Below, one piece after another: positions 1-11,300 of a DNA stretch of 64,000 bases. The stretch is from assembly GCF_954871325.1 (NCBI RefSeq), contig NC_088775.1, positions 73,261,561 through 73,325,560 on the forward strand, written 5' to 3'. How positions within the stretch are numbered: position 1 is the stretch's first letter; each line of letters opens with the position of its first letter. Made by a program: the position numbers and the translations under genes. The notes beneath the pieces are model-generated. The model did no database searches, had not been told where the DNA came from, and saw only the letters and a program-made list of their open reading frames with translations. The DNA is from Gordionus sp. m RMFG-2023 (Eukaryota > Nematomorpha > Gordioida > Chordodea > Parachordodidae).

Positions 1-520
1 GTATTCATAAGAATATTTTTTAAAATTTTCTGCACTTTATTATTATTTACTTATATGATTCACTAGATGTATAAAAACATTTTTAAAGCAAATAAATTTT
101 AGATATATTATTTTGTTTATTGCTTACTGAATCAAGTTAGAATATATACTATTTATAATGATAAGAATATAATTAATTATTTTCTCCCCTTTATTAACAT
201 TTACAGAGCAAGTTAATACCATATATCATTAAGATTTATTTAGACTAATCAAGTTAGATTAAATATATAGTGATAAAAATAATAAAATATTTTCTGCTCT
301 TTATTAACATTTGCAGTTTATTACTTAATGAATATCTTTAAAATTTTATATAGACTAATCAATTTAAAATAAAAACTTTATAGTAATAAGAATATAATTA
401 AAACATATCTTCCCTTTATTACTTAGTGAATATCTAAGATTAAATTTATTTAGACTAATCAAAAGAGAATAAATATTTTTTACTTATATATTCAATAACA
501 AAAGTTAGGAAAGATTTATT
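1..520 (-). repeat. Degenerate AT-rich tandem array, copy 1
   Basis: Units of about 110-145 bp recur, each containing (on the minus strand) a GATTAGTCTAAATAAA-like core followed by ATATTCATTAAG and a CAGAAAAT block. The same units occur on the plus strand at 24050-24345 and 28940-29330, including the flank with TTTACTAGACAAAT-like sequence near position 70. No coding potential is seen. It may be a satellite or the non-coding part of an unrecognised element. Confidence 0.6.
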
Positions 521-689
521 ATATAATTTTGAATTGATTTATATTTTTTAATAACTTATCAGAAAGTATAATAACAAATAATCAATTTATCGAGTTAATT
601 TTATAGCAAAATATATATTTAACATTTGAAATAATATTTTTCATATGATTTAGAATCTGTTATAAAATTTAATACATTTTTATATTGAA

Positions 690-1690
690 AATGGTAATAT
701 ATTGAAGTGCATATCATTGTAACCAAAAAATTGTTCTAATTCTAACTTCTGATTTATTTACATAATGGTGCATTCATATATGTAGGTATCTGAGAATAAA
801 TTTTTATTAAAATCAGGTAATGATTATAAACCTTTTTATAATAAGTCTTATTATAATTTGACAATAACTTAGTCATGTCTCATCAAACATATGATCTTGC
901 AGATCAGTTAACATATTCAGTATTTTGGCATAAATTTGATGCACTTTGTGATGGCATTATCAATCAACCATAATTTTTAATTTTTTACCAACAAAAAATT
1001 TATGCAGGTAAAACATGTTACTTGTCACCTTTTTATTCAAGAAGTTTAGGATAATATACCTGGATATATAGGTAGAAACATTGTCAACATAGGGAGATAG
1101 CCAAGGAATGTTAACCAGAATGGTCCATTAAAGTTTTTGGTATGGCATGATTTGGTAATTTTTTAAAGTCTTCACAGATAAGATTGGTGTCATCTAAGGA
1201 CATGTAATTTTTATCGAAGCCCCAGCCTGGAATGTGGAACACCCATAACAGCAGATCGCAGCTAGTATGCAGTTGGAATAATATTGAGGTTACTTCTACA
1301 ACGTAAACATGAGTAGAAAAGTTCAAGCTGGTTTTATGATAACTCATGTTAATAAATATCTACAAAAATATAAATATAAAGGGTTTTATAAGGTATTTAT
1401 AAATAAAAATCACAAATATAAAAAAGATCAAGATTTAAAAAAATATGATTTGTAAATAAAATTCGCACTTCGATTTTAGTTTAGGGCTTGTCAACAATTC
1501 ATTTCCCAAAGTCATCACGTTTTTTAATAAGAGAATTAAAACCCAAATGTTTTACGATTAGATTTATAGATGTTATTTCCTTTTTCATATTTCAAAGCTA
1601 ATAAAATGTTAATACACTTTTCAAAAAAGTATTATAATCTTCAATTGATTTTTGAAATAAAGGGGTTTTATTACCCTTACCATAGATGTG
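690..1690 (-). repeat. ~1 kb dispersed repeat with a conserved exon-like frame, copy 1
   Basis: This block matches 12040-13030 in inverted orientation over about 1 kb, with insertions and deletions. On the minus strand it has TTTTGTAG (a good splice acceptor) followed by an open frame at 1347-1111 that contains YHKTSLNFSTHVYVVEV and LLLWVFHIPGWGFD. The second copy keeps the same residues in the same frame: YHKT, HVYVVEV, LHTSCDLLLWVF and PG.SFD. Conservation at the codon level suggests both derive from a coding exon of an unrecognised gene or element. I know no family with this motif. It could be a transposon gene, because two copies lie 11 kb apart among transposons, or a duplicated host exon. 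Confidence 0.5.
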
Positions 1691-1706
1691 AAGTGAATTT
1701 TAATAA

Positions 1707-1785
1707 TCAAACATTCTGATGATAGACAAATAATATTACTTGTTAATATTATATTTGTCTATCATCAGATAAGTTCAATGTTTGG
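1707..1785. repeat. Short perfect-stem hairpin followed by a poly-G run
   Basis: CTGATGATAGACAAATA at 1716 is mirrored by TATTTGTCTATCATCAG ending at 1767. The outer bases CAAACATT and AATGTTTG extend the pairing. A run of G follows at about 1791-1800. It may be a tiny foldback element or a MITE remnant. Confidence 0.55.
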
Positions 1786-1799
1786 TCTGGAGGGGGGGG

Positions 1800-2700
1800 G
1801 GATAATAAAATTTTTTAAGATAAAATTATTGTTATTTAATAATATCAAACATAAATTTATTAGGACTAATAATTAATTCTAATACCCTGAATTAAAAGAT
1901 ATTAAACAGATATAACTGGCGGCACATGAAAAACTATAAAATAAATGTGAATTATAAAATATAAAGTGAATATAACCATCATATGAATCACTTAAATGAC
2001 CCAAAATAGAAATTTGAGTTTTTTGAGCCTTTAAAATTTATATATAAAGTTCTAAAAATTTAAATGTTGGAAATATAAATTTTTTTAAAAATAATTCATA
2101 TACAATATGATAAAATATTATTATTCAAGAATTAACATTATAATATATAAAATATGTCATATATAAGTTTAGGTTAAAAAAAAGATTGATACAAATGTAT
2201 ATCTTTATAAAAGAAAAAACATTTTAAAAAAATATCAAGTGCCGAGGTCGGGCCATGTTTTAAATTTTGATAATTAGATCTAATTATAGATACGGGGATT
2301 TTCTGCTTGAGTTTATAAAATGGAGAAAGGTATGATTTTTTTTATTGATTTAGAAATTATTTTGAAGAGATCTAATGCCGCTTGTAAAAAAAAGAGCAGG
2401 TTGATGTAGCTGCTATGGGAACAAAGTGGATGTCACACATTAGGTGTGAGTATTTTATATTTTTTAGAGATTCGGCTCTGTTTTAAGGGGATCATGCGAA
2501 TTATTAGATGTGGCCATGGGATCAATACAGGTAAAATCCCACATTAAAGACTTTCCAATTAAAAAAGTTACGATTGTTTTGCCGTCAGGGTGTCTTTTAT
2601 CTAAAAAAGATGTCGGTTCTAAAATACAGGGAGAATTAGCTTTATTTAAAAAAAGCTATTATTGTATTTATTTTATCATGTCGGCTGATTTTTGATATAA
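1800..2700. other. No recognisable gene
   Basis: AT-rich sequence with scattered short frames, none with a recognisable domain. One 61-residue plus-strand frame at 2510-2695 shows no family features. The stretch 2270-2700 is less AT-rich than its surroundings and may be old LINE sequence related to the fragment that follows. Confidence 0.4.
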
Positions 2701-3155
2701 ATTTACAGTGGAGAGCGTGTCTCCCACACGCGTCTACCGATTGATTGCATTTAATGCAAATATAATGGTTTAGGAAAGATACGCCAGCGTAAATTGATTG
2801 CATAACGAAAAGCGTCGTTGCCAGAGTTGATGAAATTAAGTGATCTTAGGAGGGATTTATATTGGTGATCATCGCTCAAGTTGAGGTAAGCTAAGGAACG
2901 AGATACCAATCCTTGATCCCAATCTTTTTGTTTCGTTGAATATGGTGGAGCTGTGTTTGGCAAGATATTAATATTCCAACAACGTAAGGCTTAATAAATT
3001 ATATTTATCAATGGTAATAATTTGCGAGATAATATTTTTCACTGATAAGGTTGATGAGATGAAGGAAACAAGGGCTATACTTAATGCTGATCTTAGGCCT
3101 AGTCCTCCGGATTACAAGGGAGAGTTGCTTGAAGCCATGAATTAGAATCGAATTT
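2700..3155 (-). pseudogene. LINE fragment (restriction-like-endonuclease LINE family), copy E
   Basis: Read on the minus strand from about 3150, this fragment begins with a MASSNSPL..GGLGLRSA-like stretch, the post-reverse-transcriptase segment that reads ASMPAYRGGLGFSPPS in the copy at 20.2-23.1 kb and AAFPPKLGGIGI in the copy at 62.4 kb. It continues into the open frame at 2963-2751, which contains KQKDWDQGLVSRSL and matches the KQEWLTLI.. region of the best copy. Reverse transcriptase and endonuclease parts are missing, so this is an old truncated copy. The assignment rests on motif similarity read by eye. Confidence 0.55.
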
Positions 3156-3199
3156 GATGTTAAATAATTCTGCCATCATTTGTTGTATCTTTTGTTCGT

Positions 3200-3490
3200 A
3201 TAAATATTAAAAAAAAAAATCCGGGCCAGGCCTGAAATTTTTAAAAAAAAACACCCGGGCCGGGCCTGAAAATTCTTTTTAAAAAAATATCCGGGCCGGG
3301 CTGTATATTTTAAAACCAAATATTTGGAATCGCCATTATTAGCTCTAAATATCAAAAATAAATATAATTTATATTAAAAAAATCCGGGCTGAGCCTGAAA
3401 ATTTTATTTTAAGAAAAGTCGGGCCGGACCTGAAATTTTTTTAAAAAAACCTGGGCCGGACCGAAAAAAATCGGCCATGCCCTGCAAATG
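3200..3490. repeat. GC-rich CCGGGCCGGGCC-type repeat
   Basis: Short CCGGGCCGGGCC blocks alternate with A-rich spacers, and the right side ends near CCCTGCAAATGG. The same composition and GATCTGCA/CCTGCA-type ends occur at 32626-32999, 38570-38690, 46310-46400 and 46985-47130. At 32626-32999 the element has terminal repeats and an 8-bp duplication, so this copy is probably a degraded non-autonomous DNA transposon of the same kind. Confidence 0.5.
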
Positions 3491-3568
3491 GTACTTCTTC
3501 AGGGCTCTGTTATTCTTCTTAAAAAAGAGAGTGTTCTCTCTTATTTACTAATGGGAAGAGTTGCTAAT

Positions 3569-3690
3569 GGGTTATTCCATGTCAAATCAATCACTTTTCG
3601 GCCGACGCCTTTCGATTTTGATAAAAAATTGTAGGCTGGTTATATATGTTCCCATTATCATACACAAAATTTTAACGCATTAGTAACTAT
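3569..3690 (+). repeat. Left terminal inverted repeat of the Sola-like element, outer part
   Basis: This matches the reverse complement of about 10792-10925, including the shared blocks TTCGGCCGAC and GGTTATATATGTTC. The arm continues at 7018 after the nested hAT. Confidence 0.8.
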
Positions 3691-3698
3691 ATTAGCGG

Positions 3699-6600
3699 CA
3701 GAGTTGTTAAAGTAGCGCGCTATCTTTTTTGGTAGCTATAGCTAATAGCCGCTACTTTTTTTAAATTATTTAATTTTTTAGCGCGCTACTTCGCAACTTT
3801 TAAAAAATATAATGAATGTAAGTATAAACATGAAAATTTAAATATAATATCATAATTAATTATAATTTATTATTTAATTTTAAAATTTAAATATATTTTC
3901 AATTTTTAATTTATATTTTCAATCTGTGTTAATAATCTAAAATGGCATCGCCCATGGATATCCAAATCCCTGAAAGTGATTCAGACATGGAAGATTCAAT
4001 GGAAGAAAATGTACTTAATAGCTCTAATAACGATTTCCCATTCCCTAGATTAGAAAATTTTTTTAAAATAAATATTAAAACAAAATCTGGTGTGCTTAAA
4101 ATGTAAAAAAAATATATCATCAAATCAATCGAGTAGCTATAACCGAAGAAACACCTAAAGGTAAATTGTTATTTTTACATTATATTATTTATTTTATTAG
4201 ACTGTTCACGCCAATTGCTATAAGGAAATAGAGAAACATATAAAAAATTTTGGTATAGGAGAATCTTCATTCAAAAAGACAAATACTATCCAAACCAAAT
4301 TAACTGATAATAAACATGCCAATATTTCACAAAAATTGGCTGATAAAGTAATTGTTGATTTTATTATTGACACAGTTCAGCCATTGTCCTTGGTTGATAA
4401 TCCATCATTTACTATGATGATTAAAACTTTATCCCCTTGCACAACAGTTTTATGTCGCCAGACACTTATGAATAAAATAGCCGACAACTTCAAAGTGATG
4501 ATAGATGCTCTAATAGTAGAGTTATCAGATATATCTTATGTATGTACCACGGCAGATAGTTGGACCCATAACAGAAGGTAAAAACTTATTTATATTTATA
4601 AATTGATCTGATTAAATATTTTTAGAGCTAATTTGGGAATCACAGGCCATTGGTTAGACCCTAGGACTTTAAAAAGAAGATCTAGCCTTATCCCTTAAAA
4701 GGATTATAGGATGCCAGACATATGACGTACTTGCAAATAAAATTATTGACATCCACAAGTCTTTTAGGATTCATAATAAAGTTTGCAAGATGGTTACTGA
4801 TAATGGGTCTAACTACCGGAAGACATTTAGGTTATATCACAAATTTATTTATAATATTTATTTTAAGTTATGATTTTTTGGGCAGTAAATTAATCAGAAT
4901 GGAATGGTTATTATTTAATCTATAAAATATTTCGTATTTTAATATTTCACATTATTTATAGAATTTTTATTAACTAAATACACACATATTTTAGTAATAT
5001 TATGATTATCATAATTTATATCAAATTATAAATAAAATTAGTGAAATTAACTAATAAAATATAAAACAGAGGTGGATTATTTCATTAATTTTTATTGTAC
5101 AGTGTCATTCAGCTAATCTAACATAATAAGATATGGTTATTGAATATTTCATGGATGATTAGATTTTTACTATATTTATTTCTTATTGATTAATTGCCAT
5201 CAATTTATATACAGTACAGGGAATTCATTCAATGTATTCATTTGATAAAATATTTTTGCTTAGTTACATTATAATTCCTGAGGTTCAAAATTTAGAATAC
5301 TAAGAAATGATTTTTCCACTCCATTTTTGATAAATTGCTAGACATTTCTATTAAAACTGGATGAATAATTTAATTTGTCCTATTTAATATGAATATAGAA
5401 TATTTGGTGAGGATAATGCTGAAGATGAGATACAGAATGATAGTCAACATGTATTGGAAGAGGAGGAAATAGGTGTTGATACCAATGATATTAATGAGAT
5501 CTTAGAAGAAGGTTTAAATTATTTTATATTACATGTTAATCTAATCAATATTCTATAGGATCTTCAACTAACTCCACAATGTTACCCAGCCATCAGAGAT
5601 GCTCCCGTCATAATTTAAATTTGATAGCAACAGTAGATGCTGAAGGAGCTTTAAATGATGAAGATTTTAAAAGGGTGTAAAGATCGACATTTTATAAATG
5701 TCAAACTTTATGGAATAAGCAGAACAAATCTCCTAAAAGTTCTGACATGTTTAAAAAAAAATTAGGGAGGTATTTATTAACCCCTAATCGTACAAGATGG
5801 AATTCTGTATACCAAGCAATAAAACTAATCGCTTTTTTTCTGGAGGAAAGAAGATTAGAGATTAATTATCTCTGTGATCTTGTTGAAATTGAATATATTA
5901 ACGATGAAGAGCATACTTTTATAAAAGAGTAAACAGAAGTAATTCTAATTAATAATGATTCATTTCCATATCATTTTAATTTTTTAGGTTATGCAATATG
6001 TTGCTGTTTCCCTTGAAATTTTGGAAGGTGAGGATAATATGGAGATGGGGTATTATGTTCCCACTTTAAGTATCCTAAATACCAAATTAAAGAGATTGAA
6101 TAATCTAATCTTATGCCAGCCCCTAGTAGATTCTCAGTTAAAAGGCATTGAGAGAAGGCAAATAAAATTTATATTTTGATTTTGACTGAAGATTTATTCT
6201 AACTTAATGTTTAAAGCTAAAAAATTTATAAAATTTTATGATTAAGATATATTTAAAATACTCTATTTTTGTAACTTTTAGATTCCCAAACTTATACAAT
6301 GATGACAATGTCTTAGCAGCAATGGTTCATCCAAAGTTTAAACTAAACTAGCCATATATAAATTCCGATGATGCTAAACATCAACGCGATAAGCTAATGG
6401 CGAAGCTGAATAATCTTACTCCAACAAACATAGATTGCCGAGTATCTACCACGAAGACATCCTCAAATAATTTTTTTGAAATTAAAGATGATTTAATAGA
6501 AAATCCAATTGATCTTTTTTTTCATTCAAAAAATATTGAAATGAATATTTTTGATCATTTTTCATATATTAAAAATTTATATATAAAATTAAATACCCCC

Positions 6601-7017
6601 TTGCCCTTCAAGTGCTAGTGTCGAGAGATTATTTAGTAAAGCCAAGCTTATACTTTCTGATCGTAGCTCTAGACTTGGGGACGATAATATTGAAATGATA
6701 TTATTATTAAAATGCAACAAATTAAAATAAATATTTACTTATATTGCTTATTTTTTTATAATCTAAACTAACTATATTTTTATATTTATAAATGTTAATT
6801 TTTATATATTATTTATTATACATTTACATTATAAGCAAAAAAAAAATAAAAAAAAAATTGTTTCATTTGTTTCTAAATTTTTTTTTATAAAAAGTAGCTT
6901 TAGCTTAAAAGTAGCTAAAGCTACTTTTGAAAAAGGTAGCTAATAGCGCGCTACTTTTTTTGACAAATAGCTATAGCGGTAGCGCGCTACTTTTAAAAAT
7001 AGCGTTTAACAACTCTG
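3699..7017 (+). mobile_element. hAT transposon nested in the Sola-like element
   Basis: The element starts CAGAGTTGTTAAAGTAGCG and ends with the inverse, AACAACTCTG. Both sides carry the identical 8-bp duplication ATTAGCGG (3691-3698 and 7018-7025), the length typical of hAT. The subterminal regions are rich in TAGCGCGCTAC-type repeats on both sides. Length is 3319 bp. The unoccupied target (one ATTAGCGG) is preserved in the opposite Sola arm at 10784-10791, so both the insertion and its exact ends are well established. The single internal gene is on the plus strand and is no longer intact. Confidence 0.92.
3942..6730 (+). pseudogene. hAT transposase gene, multi-intron, broken
   Basis: The start at 3942 opens an acidic N-terminus, followed by a BED-type zinc finger region near 4040-4160 (ENFFKIN, then cysteine-rich CLKCKKNISSN sequence in a neighbouring frame). 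The conserved hAT core follows: DFIIDTVQPLSLVDN at about 4357, ISYVCTTADSWTHNRR ending 4577, LPSHQRCSRHNLNLIAT near 5581, TPNRTRWNSVYQA near 5782 and GYYVPTLS near 6049. The C-terminal dimerisation block (VERLFSKAKLILSDR, DDNIEM) lies near 6620-6710 and the stop is at 6730. Likely introns are 4578-4627 and about 5510-5560, with others near 5930-5988 and 6180-6280. Defects include a frame change around 6595-6620 just before the VERLFS block, a stop after KFKLN near 6350 and breaks in the BED region. The copy is probably inactive. Confidence 0.85.
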
Positions 7018-7440
7018 ATTAGCGGAGATAATCGGGGTTAAAGGTCCAAAAAACCTCTTTTTTTGCTTTTTACTGATGTTAAATAATTAGTTTTTAATTT
7101 AAAACTAAATATGATCAAATATTGAATCTAATATCAATAGCTAAGTTAATAATTGATAATTCTGGCGAAAACATCAAAATTAATTTTTTTTAAAATATGG
7201 GTCATCTTATGGTCAGTTGAAAATTTGAAATTAATATTTCAAAATGAATTTGATCTCCAATTTTCAATTTTTTTTAAGAAATATTATTCGTTTACTATTT
7301 TTTTAATAATTCTTTCAAAAATTAGCATGGCTAGATATTTATTTTAAAAAATATTGCGATTTTTATACTTCTAAAAAAATAGATGGCGCTATATATAATA
7401 GTTTTAATATGTTAAAATTCATTTTTTTTATTCATTAAAA
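7018..7440 (+). repeat. Left terminal inverted repeat of the Sola-like element, inner part
   Basis: This continues the left arm and aligns with the reverse complement of about 10425-10791. Shared blocks include GATAATCGGGGTT, TTCTGGCGAAAACATC-like sequence and ATAGATGGCGCTATATA near 7379. Confidence 0.8.
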
Positions 7441-7578
7441 ATATTTTAATGTATATATATTATACTAAATCGATTACAATGTGCATTATATATATTTATT
7501 TATTCAGATCATGAAATTTTTAAAATCTTCACAAATTTTGCCTAATTAAGATAGTTTATAAATTAATTAAATCTTACT

Positions 7579-9860
7579 TCATCTAAAGAAATACAAAGCC
7601 TGTCTGGCTTGTGAGATTTCTTCAGGAGATAATATATATGTTCGACCGGTGGGAGTAGAAGGATTGACCAGCGAGAGAATATTAGATTTGGGCAATACTA
7701 AAATATCATCTATCAGAGGAAATTTAAATGAGGCAGGTCCACAAGGGTGTAAAAATCGGATTTTTATTTCTTCATTTGTATAATTTTTATCGATTATAAA
7801 TTTTAACCACCATTTGTCATCATATACACATGTTAAATATCCATTAATATTTTTAAATATAATTTTCTCATTTAAAAACGAAACTTGATTATATTTTTTG
7901 GAATTTGTATATATTTTGGTTTTTAGTTTATTTTGGGAATAACCCCGTGAATTTTTTGGGTCCCATGTATGGGCACTGAGAATTAAATCTTTTACGAAGG
8001 GCTAATTTTCCTTCGATATATTCTAGATTGAACATTCAAATTGAATATACATTCAAATTGAATATACATTCAAATTGAATATACATTCAAATTGAATATA
8101 CATTCAAATTGAATATACATTCAAATTGAATATACATTCAAATTGAATATACATTCAAATTGAATATACATTCAAATTGAATTCCATTAATATTTTCTTT
8201 AGCATAATTATATAATTCTAAAGGGTTTAAAATTTGATTTTTATTTGGCCTTTGAAGACTAGCTCTGGCAACTAATCTTTTGACAGTTCCTCCGATAGCG
8301 TCCATGATGCATATTTGAGGTGAGCAGTGAAGAAATGCCATTCGGCAGGAATATTAAAATCGTATGTATGAAGGCATATGTTTAGAAAATTTTTGCGATT
8401 CTTGTATTGAGACGCGGCTCCGTTTGAAAAATATATAATATTTTTCTGGTTTAAGAATTAAATTTGGCAGTTAAGAAATTAAAAAATATTTTTGATGGAC
8501 TGCACTAGTATTATGGTTTAATGATTCGGATATAATAACAAAATTTATATTTTTTAAATCTCCAGATTTATAATATGCTAGAAATGGGTGTATAGTGGCC
8601 TGCAAGTTGTTCCAATGAAATCCCTGAACTTCATCTTGTAAAATAAAGGAACAATTTTCAGAATAATCTAGAATTGTTAAAAATTCCCCATCTTTTAAAT
8701 TTTCTTTGGAATTCTTCAAATTATAAAGTTTGTTGTTTAGCTATAAACGAGTGACGCAGTAAAATTTGAACTTTTTCTAATAAATAATCGATGAAATCAT
8801 CAACAGACTTTATTTTGTTCTATCCACCGTGAACCATTTTTTAAACGTGATATATTCTATACGATTTATCTGAAACAATTGGTATAATTGGCCCTTAAGA
8901 GATTTTATATGAGGGTATTGATCACAATTTGTTAAATAACATTTTGGCTGAGAGGGCTTACAAATAATTTGCGCCAAAAGATAGTTATAAGAATTTATAT
9001 AGTAATCTTCTCCTGCTGTGATTTCAGCTATTACATTTGTCATTAATTTCACATTCTGATGAATGGCGCAAACACAAACAGTGTGTGTGCCACTAGCTCC
9101 AACTAAAATACAGTTTTTTGGTCTAAGTACGGCAAATTTAGAGAATCTAATTGATATATTTGGGTATTCTTCCTTAAACATCTTGAATATTTCTTTAGAT
9201 TATTTAATATTAGTCTTTTTTGGACTGGTTTTTTCTCGCCTTTAACAGATACACAATATTTTATTCCAGGCATGAGTCGACTTATTTCATCAGAACTATA
9301 AAAATCCTTGACGAGTTTAAATGCTTTCGTTTAGTGTCTTTCCTGCCTTATGTTTTGGGAATGAAAGAATTCCACTTTTTTACCACCATTTTGGATTATT
9401 CCTCTTGAATTTTATCTACACTCCATCTTTGAGGCAAAATTGTAAGAATTTGATATTGTTGATTTTTTGATAATTTATCAAAGTTATCTTTTAATACATT
9501 AAGAAATTCCACTTTCATTGGACTATCATTATCGGAATCAGATTTAATTCTAAAACCTTAGTCTTTATTGCTTTTTCAATCTTTTGAATTTTATTTTTAG
9601 GATATTTCTTCTCAATTATACGTTTTTTTTAATGGTGATTCTCCAATATTGTGTAATGAATGTTTCATCGATTGAAAGACATCTTGATTATAGGTTATTG
9701 GGGATATAAATTCTTCGGGAATGTATGGACCAATTTTACTTAAGTGCAAGGTAGTAGAGAATGTAAATTCTTTTTAAAATTTTTATGTTTTGGTTTATTT
9801 AGTGGATTGCAACACTTTAGCTTATCTTTTAAAGGTTTCATTTAGAAAAATTTTTATTTT
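7579..9860 (-). pseudogene. Sola-like transposase gene, broken
   Basis: Reading down from about 9860, recognisable parts in order are: SSDEISRLMPG near 9300; a long frame 9181-8810 with KFAVLRPKNCILVGASGTH and VCVCAIHQNVKLM; a frame 8719-8471 with DYSENCSFILQDEVQGF and ATIHPFLAYY; a frame 8341-8183 with GGTVKRLVARASLQRPN; and a C-terminal part with DDKWWLKFIID, LHPCGPASFKFP and TGRTYILSPEEISQ, ending at a TGA near 7579. The order and spacing match a widespread transposase-like family. The coding frame shifts several times, and a 17-bp repeat array interrupts it at 8033-8182. The usual aspartate/glutamate catalytic residues cannot be assigned with confidence by eye. Confidence 0.75.
8033..8182. 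repeat. Nine tandem copies of a 17-bp palindromic unit
   Basis: The unit CATTCAAATTGAATATA starts at 8033 and repeats every 17 bases through the copy at 8169. ATTCAA/TTGAAT is a palindrome around one central base. The units are virtually identical, so the expansion is recent compared with the transposase frame that contains it. Seventeen is not a multiple of three, so the array scrambles the frame. Confidence 0.95.
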
Positions 9861-9869
9861 TAAAGACAA

Positions 9870-10424
9870 GTAAAAATATAAAAAAATAGTATTTTTTTAA
9901 ATTAGAAAAATGTTAAAGAAATGAATCAAGTATTATTTTTACAATTTGTGAAAAGAAATCCATTTGTATTTTTAGCAACTGCGATTTATTGTTAGCGTTT
10001 TCACGATTTTCGCTTATTAATTTTAATAATCAGTTTATTTTTTATATAATAAAAGATAAAACAATTTGGCTTAATTAATTTTTTTAGTGTTAAACATTTG
10101 CTCAAAATTCAAAGACTTTGATCATAGAAATTTTTCAAAATTTGATCTTCGAAAAAAACTACAATTTTTTTTATCTCTGGTTTTTTTTAATAATGTAAAA
10201 TAATGACAATTCTATAAAAGAATCTTAGGCCTGGTAATTAATGTGATTTTTCCCTTAGAAATTTTATTGCACTCCTTTAATCCTGCATTTTTATTCGTGT
10301 GCTAGTCGGATTTTTTAATTATTTTTAATTAACATATCCTGTGAATATCTCAGGGGAATGAGGTTTACAAAGTTATACTTGAGAATATTCTTAAGCAATA
10401 AAACAAATGAATTTTATCATATTA
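9870..10424. other. Non-coding interior of the Sola-like element
   Basis: AT-rich sequence between the transposase 5' side and the right inverted repeat. No frame or motif is recognised. The transposase promoter would be expected here, but nothing specific stands out. Confidence 0.4.
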
Positions 10425-10925
10425 AATCTATTATATATAGCGCCATCTATTTTTTTAAAAGTATAAAATCGCAATAATTTTTAAAATAAATATTTATACA
10501 TGCTAATTGTTGAAGATATTAATTAAAAAATAGTAAACGAATAATATTTCTTAAAAAAATTAAAAATTGGAGATCATATTTATTTTGAAAAATTTTCAAC
10601 TGATCATAAGTATTTTTAAAAAAATTAATTTTGATGTTTTCGCCATAATTACCAATTATTAACTTAGCTATTGATATTAGATTCAATATTTGAACATATT
10701 TACTTTTAAATTAAAAACGAATTATTCAACATCAGTAAACAGCAAAAAAAGATGTTTATTGGACCTTTGAACCCCGATTATCTCCGCTAATATAGTTGCC
10801 AATGCGCTAAAATTTTGTTTATAATCTAATGTGAACATATATAACCAGTCTACATCTTTTTATCGAAATTGAAAGGGGTCGGCCGAAAATCTTGATTTTC
10901 AAGCTCATTTGACATGGAATGACCC
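10425..10925 (-). repeat. Right terminal inverted repeat of the Sola-like element
   Basis: This is the uninterrupted counterpart of the left arm. It carries a single ATTAGCGG (as CCGCTAAT at 10784-10791), the empty site of the hAT insertion. The outer end reads TTTGACATGGAATGACCC, followed by TAAT. Confidence 0.88.
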
Positions 10926-10959
10926 TAATATATATATAACAATTTTAATACATTGGGAA

Positions 10960-11300
10960 TATAATCTAAAATGTGTTTGAAATAATGCAAAGCATCCATA
11001 GCATTTTTTGGGACTATATCAACCATGGTTAATCTTTTAAACATAGTTATTCAGCTAATAAGGCATCATAAGATACTTTAACATCTTCATGATAAAAATC
11101 TAACAAATATTTTTATTTTTTTCTATCACCATCTGAAAAAGATTGGGAAGTATTTTGTGGAAGTAATATCTGTAGATTGGTAAGTGCTGATGAATTAAAA
11201 ACCATTCGTTTATTTGGGTTATAAATGTATCTAAGAGAGGGGGCATTTGTTTTATAATATTCTTCTACTAATCCTATATTAATGTTTTGACGATGAGCTA
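10960..11300 (-). repeat. 3' part of a dispersed element, paired with 33480-33770
   Basis: The block with TTTTTGG(G/A)AC, CAACCATGGTTAA/CAACCATAGTTAA, TAATGCAT/AAGGCATCATA and GATACTTTAACATC recurs at 33480-33770 in the same orientation. It lies immediately 3' of, and partly overlaps, the ZMYM-type hAT gene remnant at 11113-11720, so it is probably the 3' end of that element. Confidence 0.55.

Larger units (their letters stand above)
3569..10925 (-). mobile_element. Sola-like DNA transposon with long inverted ends, split by a hAT
   Basis: The ends read GGGT(T/C)ATTCCATGTCAAAT and continue as inverted repeats of about 0.5 kb: the left arm is 3569-3690 plus 7018 to about 7440, the right arm about 10425-10925. 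TAAT lies directly outside both ends (3565-3568 and 10926-10929), a 4-bp target duplication, which is the length known for the Sola superfamily. Without the nested hAT and its 8-bp duplication the element is about 4030 bp. The minus-strand transposase remnant lies at about 7579-9860. Its residues match a transposase-like protein common in animal genomes (LQDEVQGFHWNN, GGTVKRL.ARASLQRP). The Sola assignment rests on duplication length and ends, so the superfamily name is tentative. Confidence 0.8.

Noticed and set aside
8033-8182. CRISPR-like array
   Set aside because: The units are 17 bp, directly abutting, with no spacers, and lie in a transposase gene of eukaryotic DNA.
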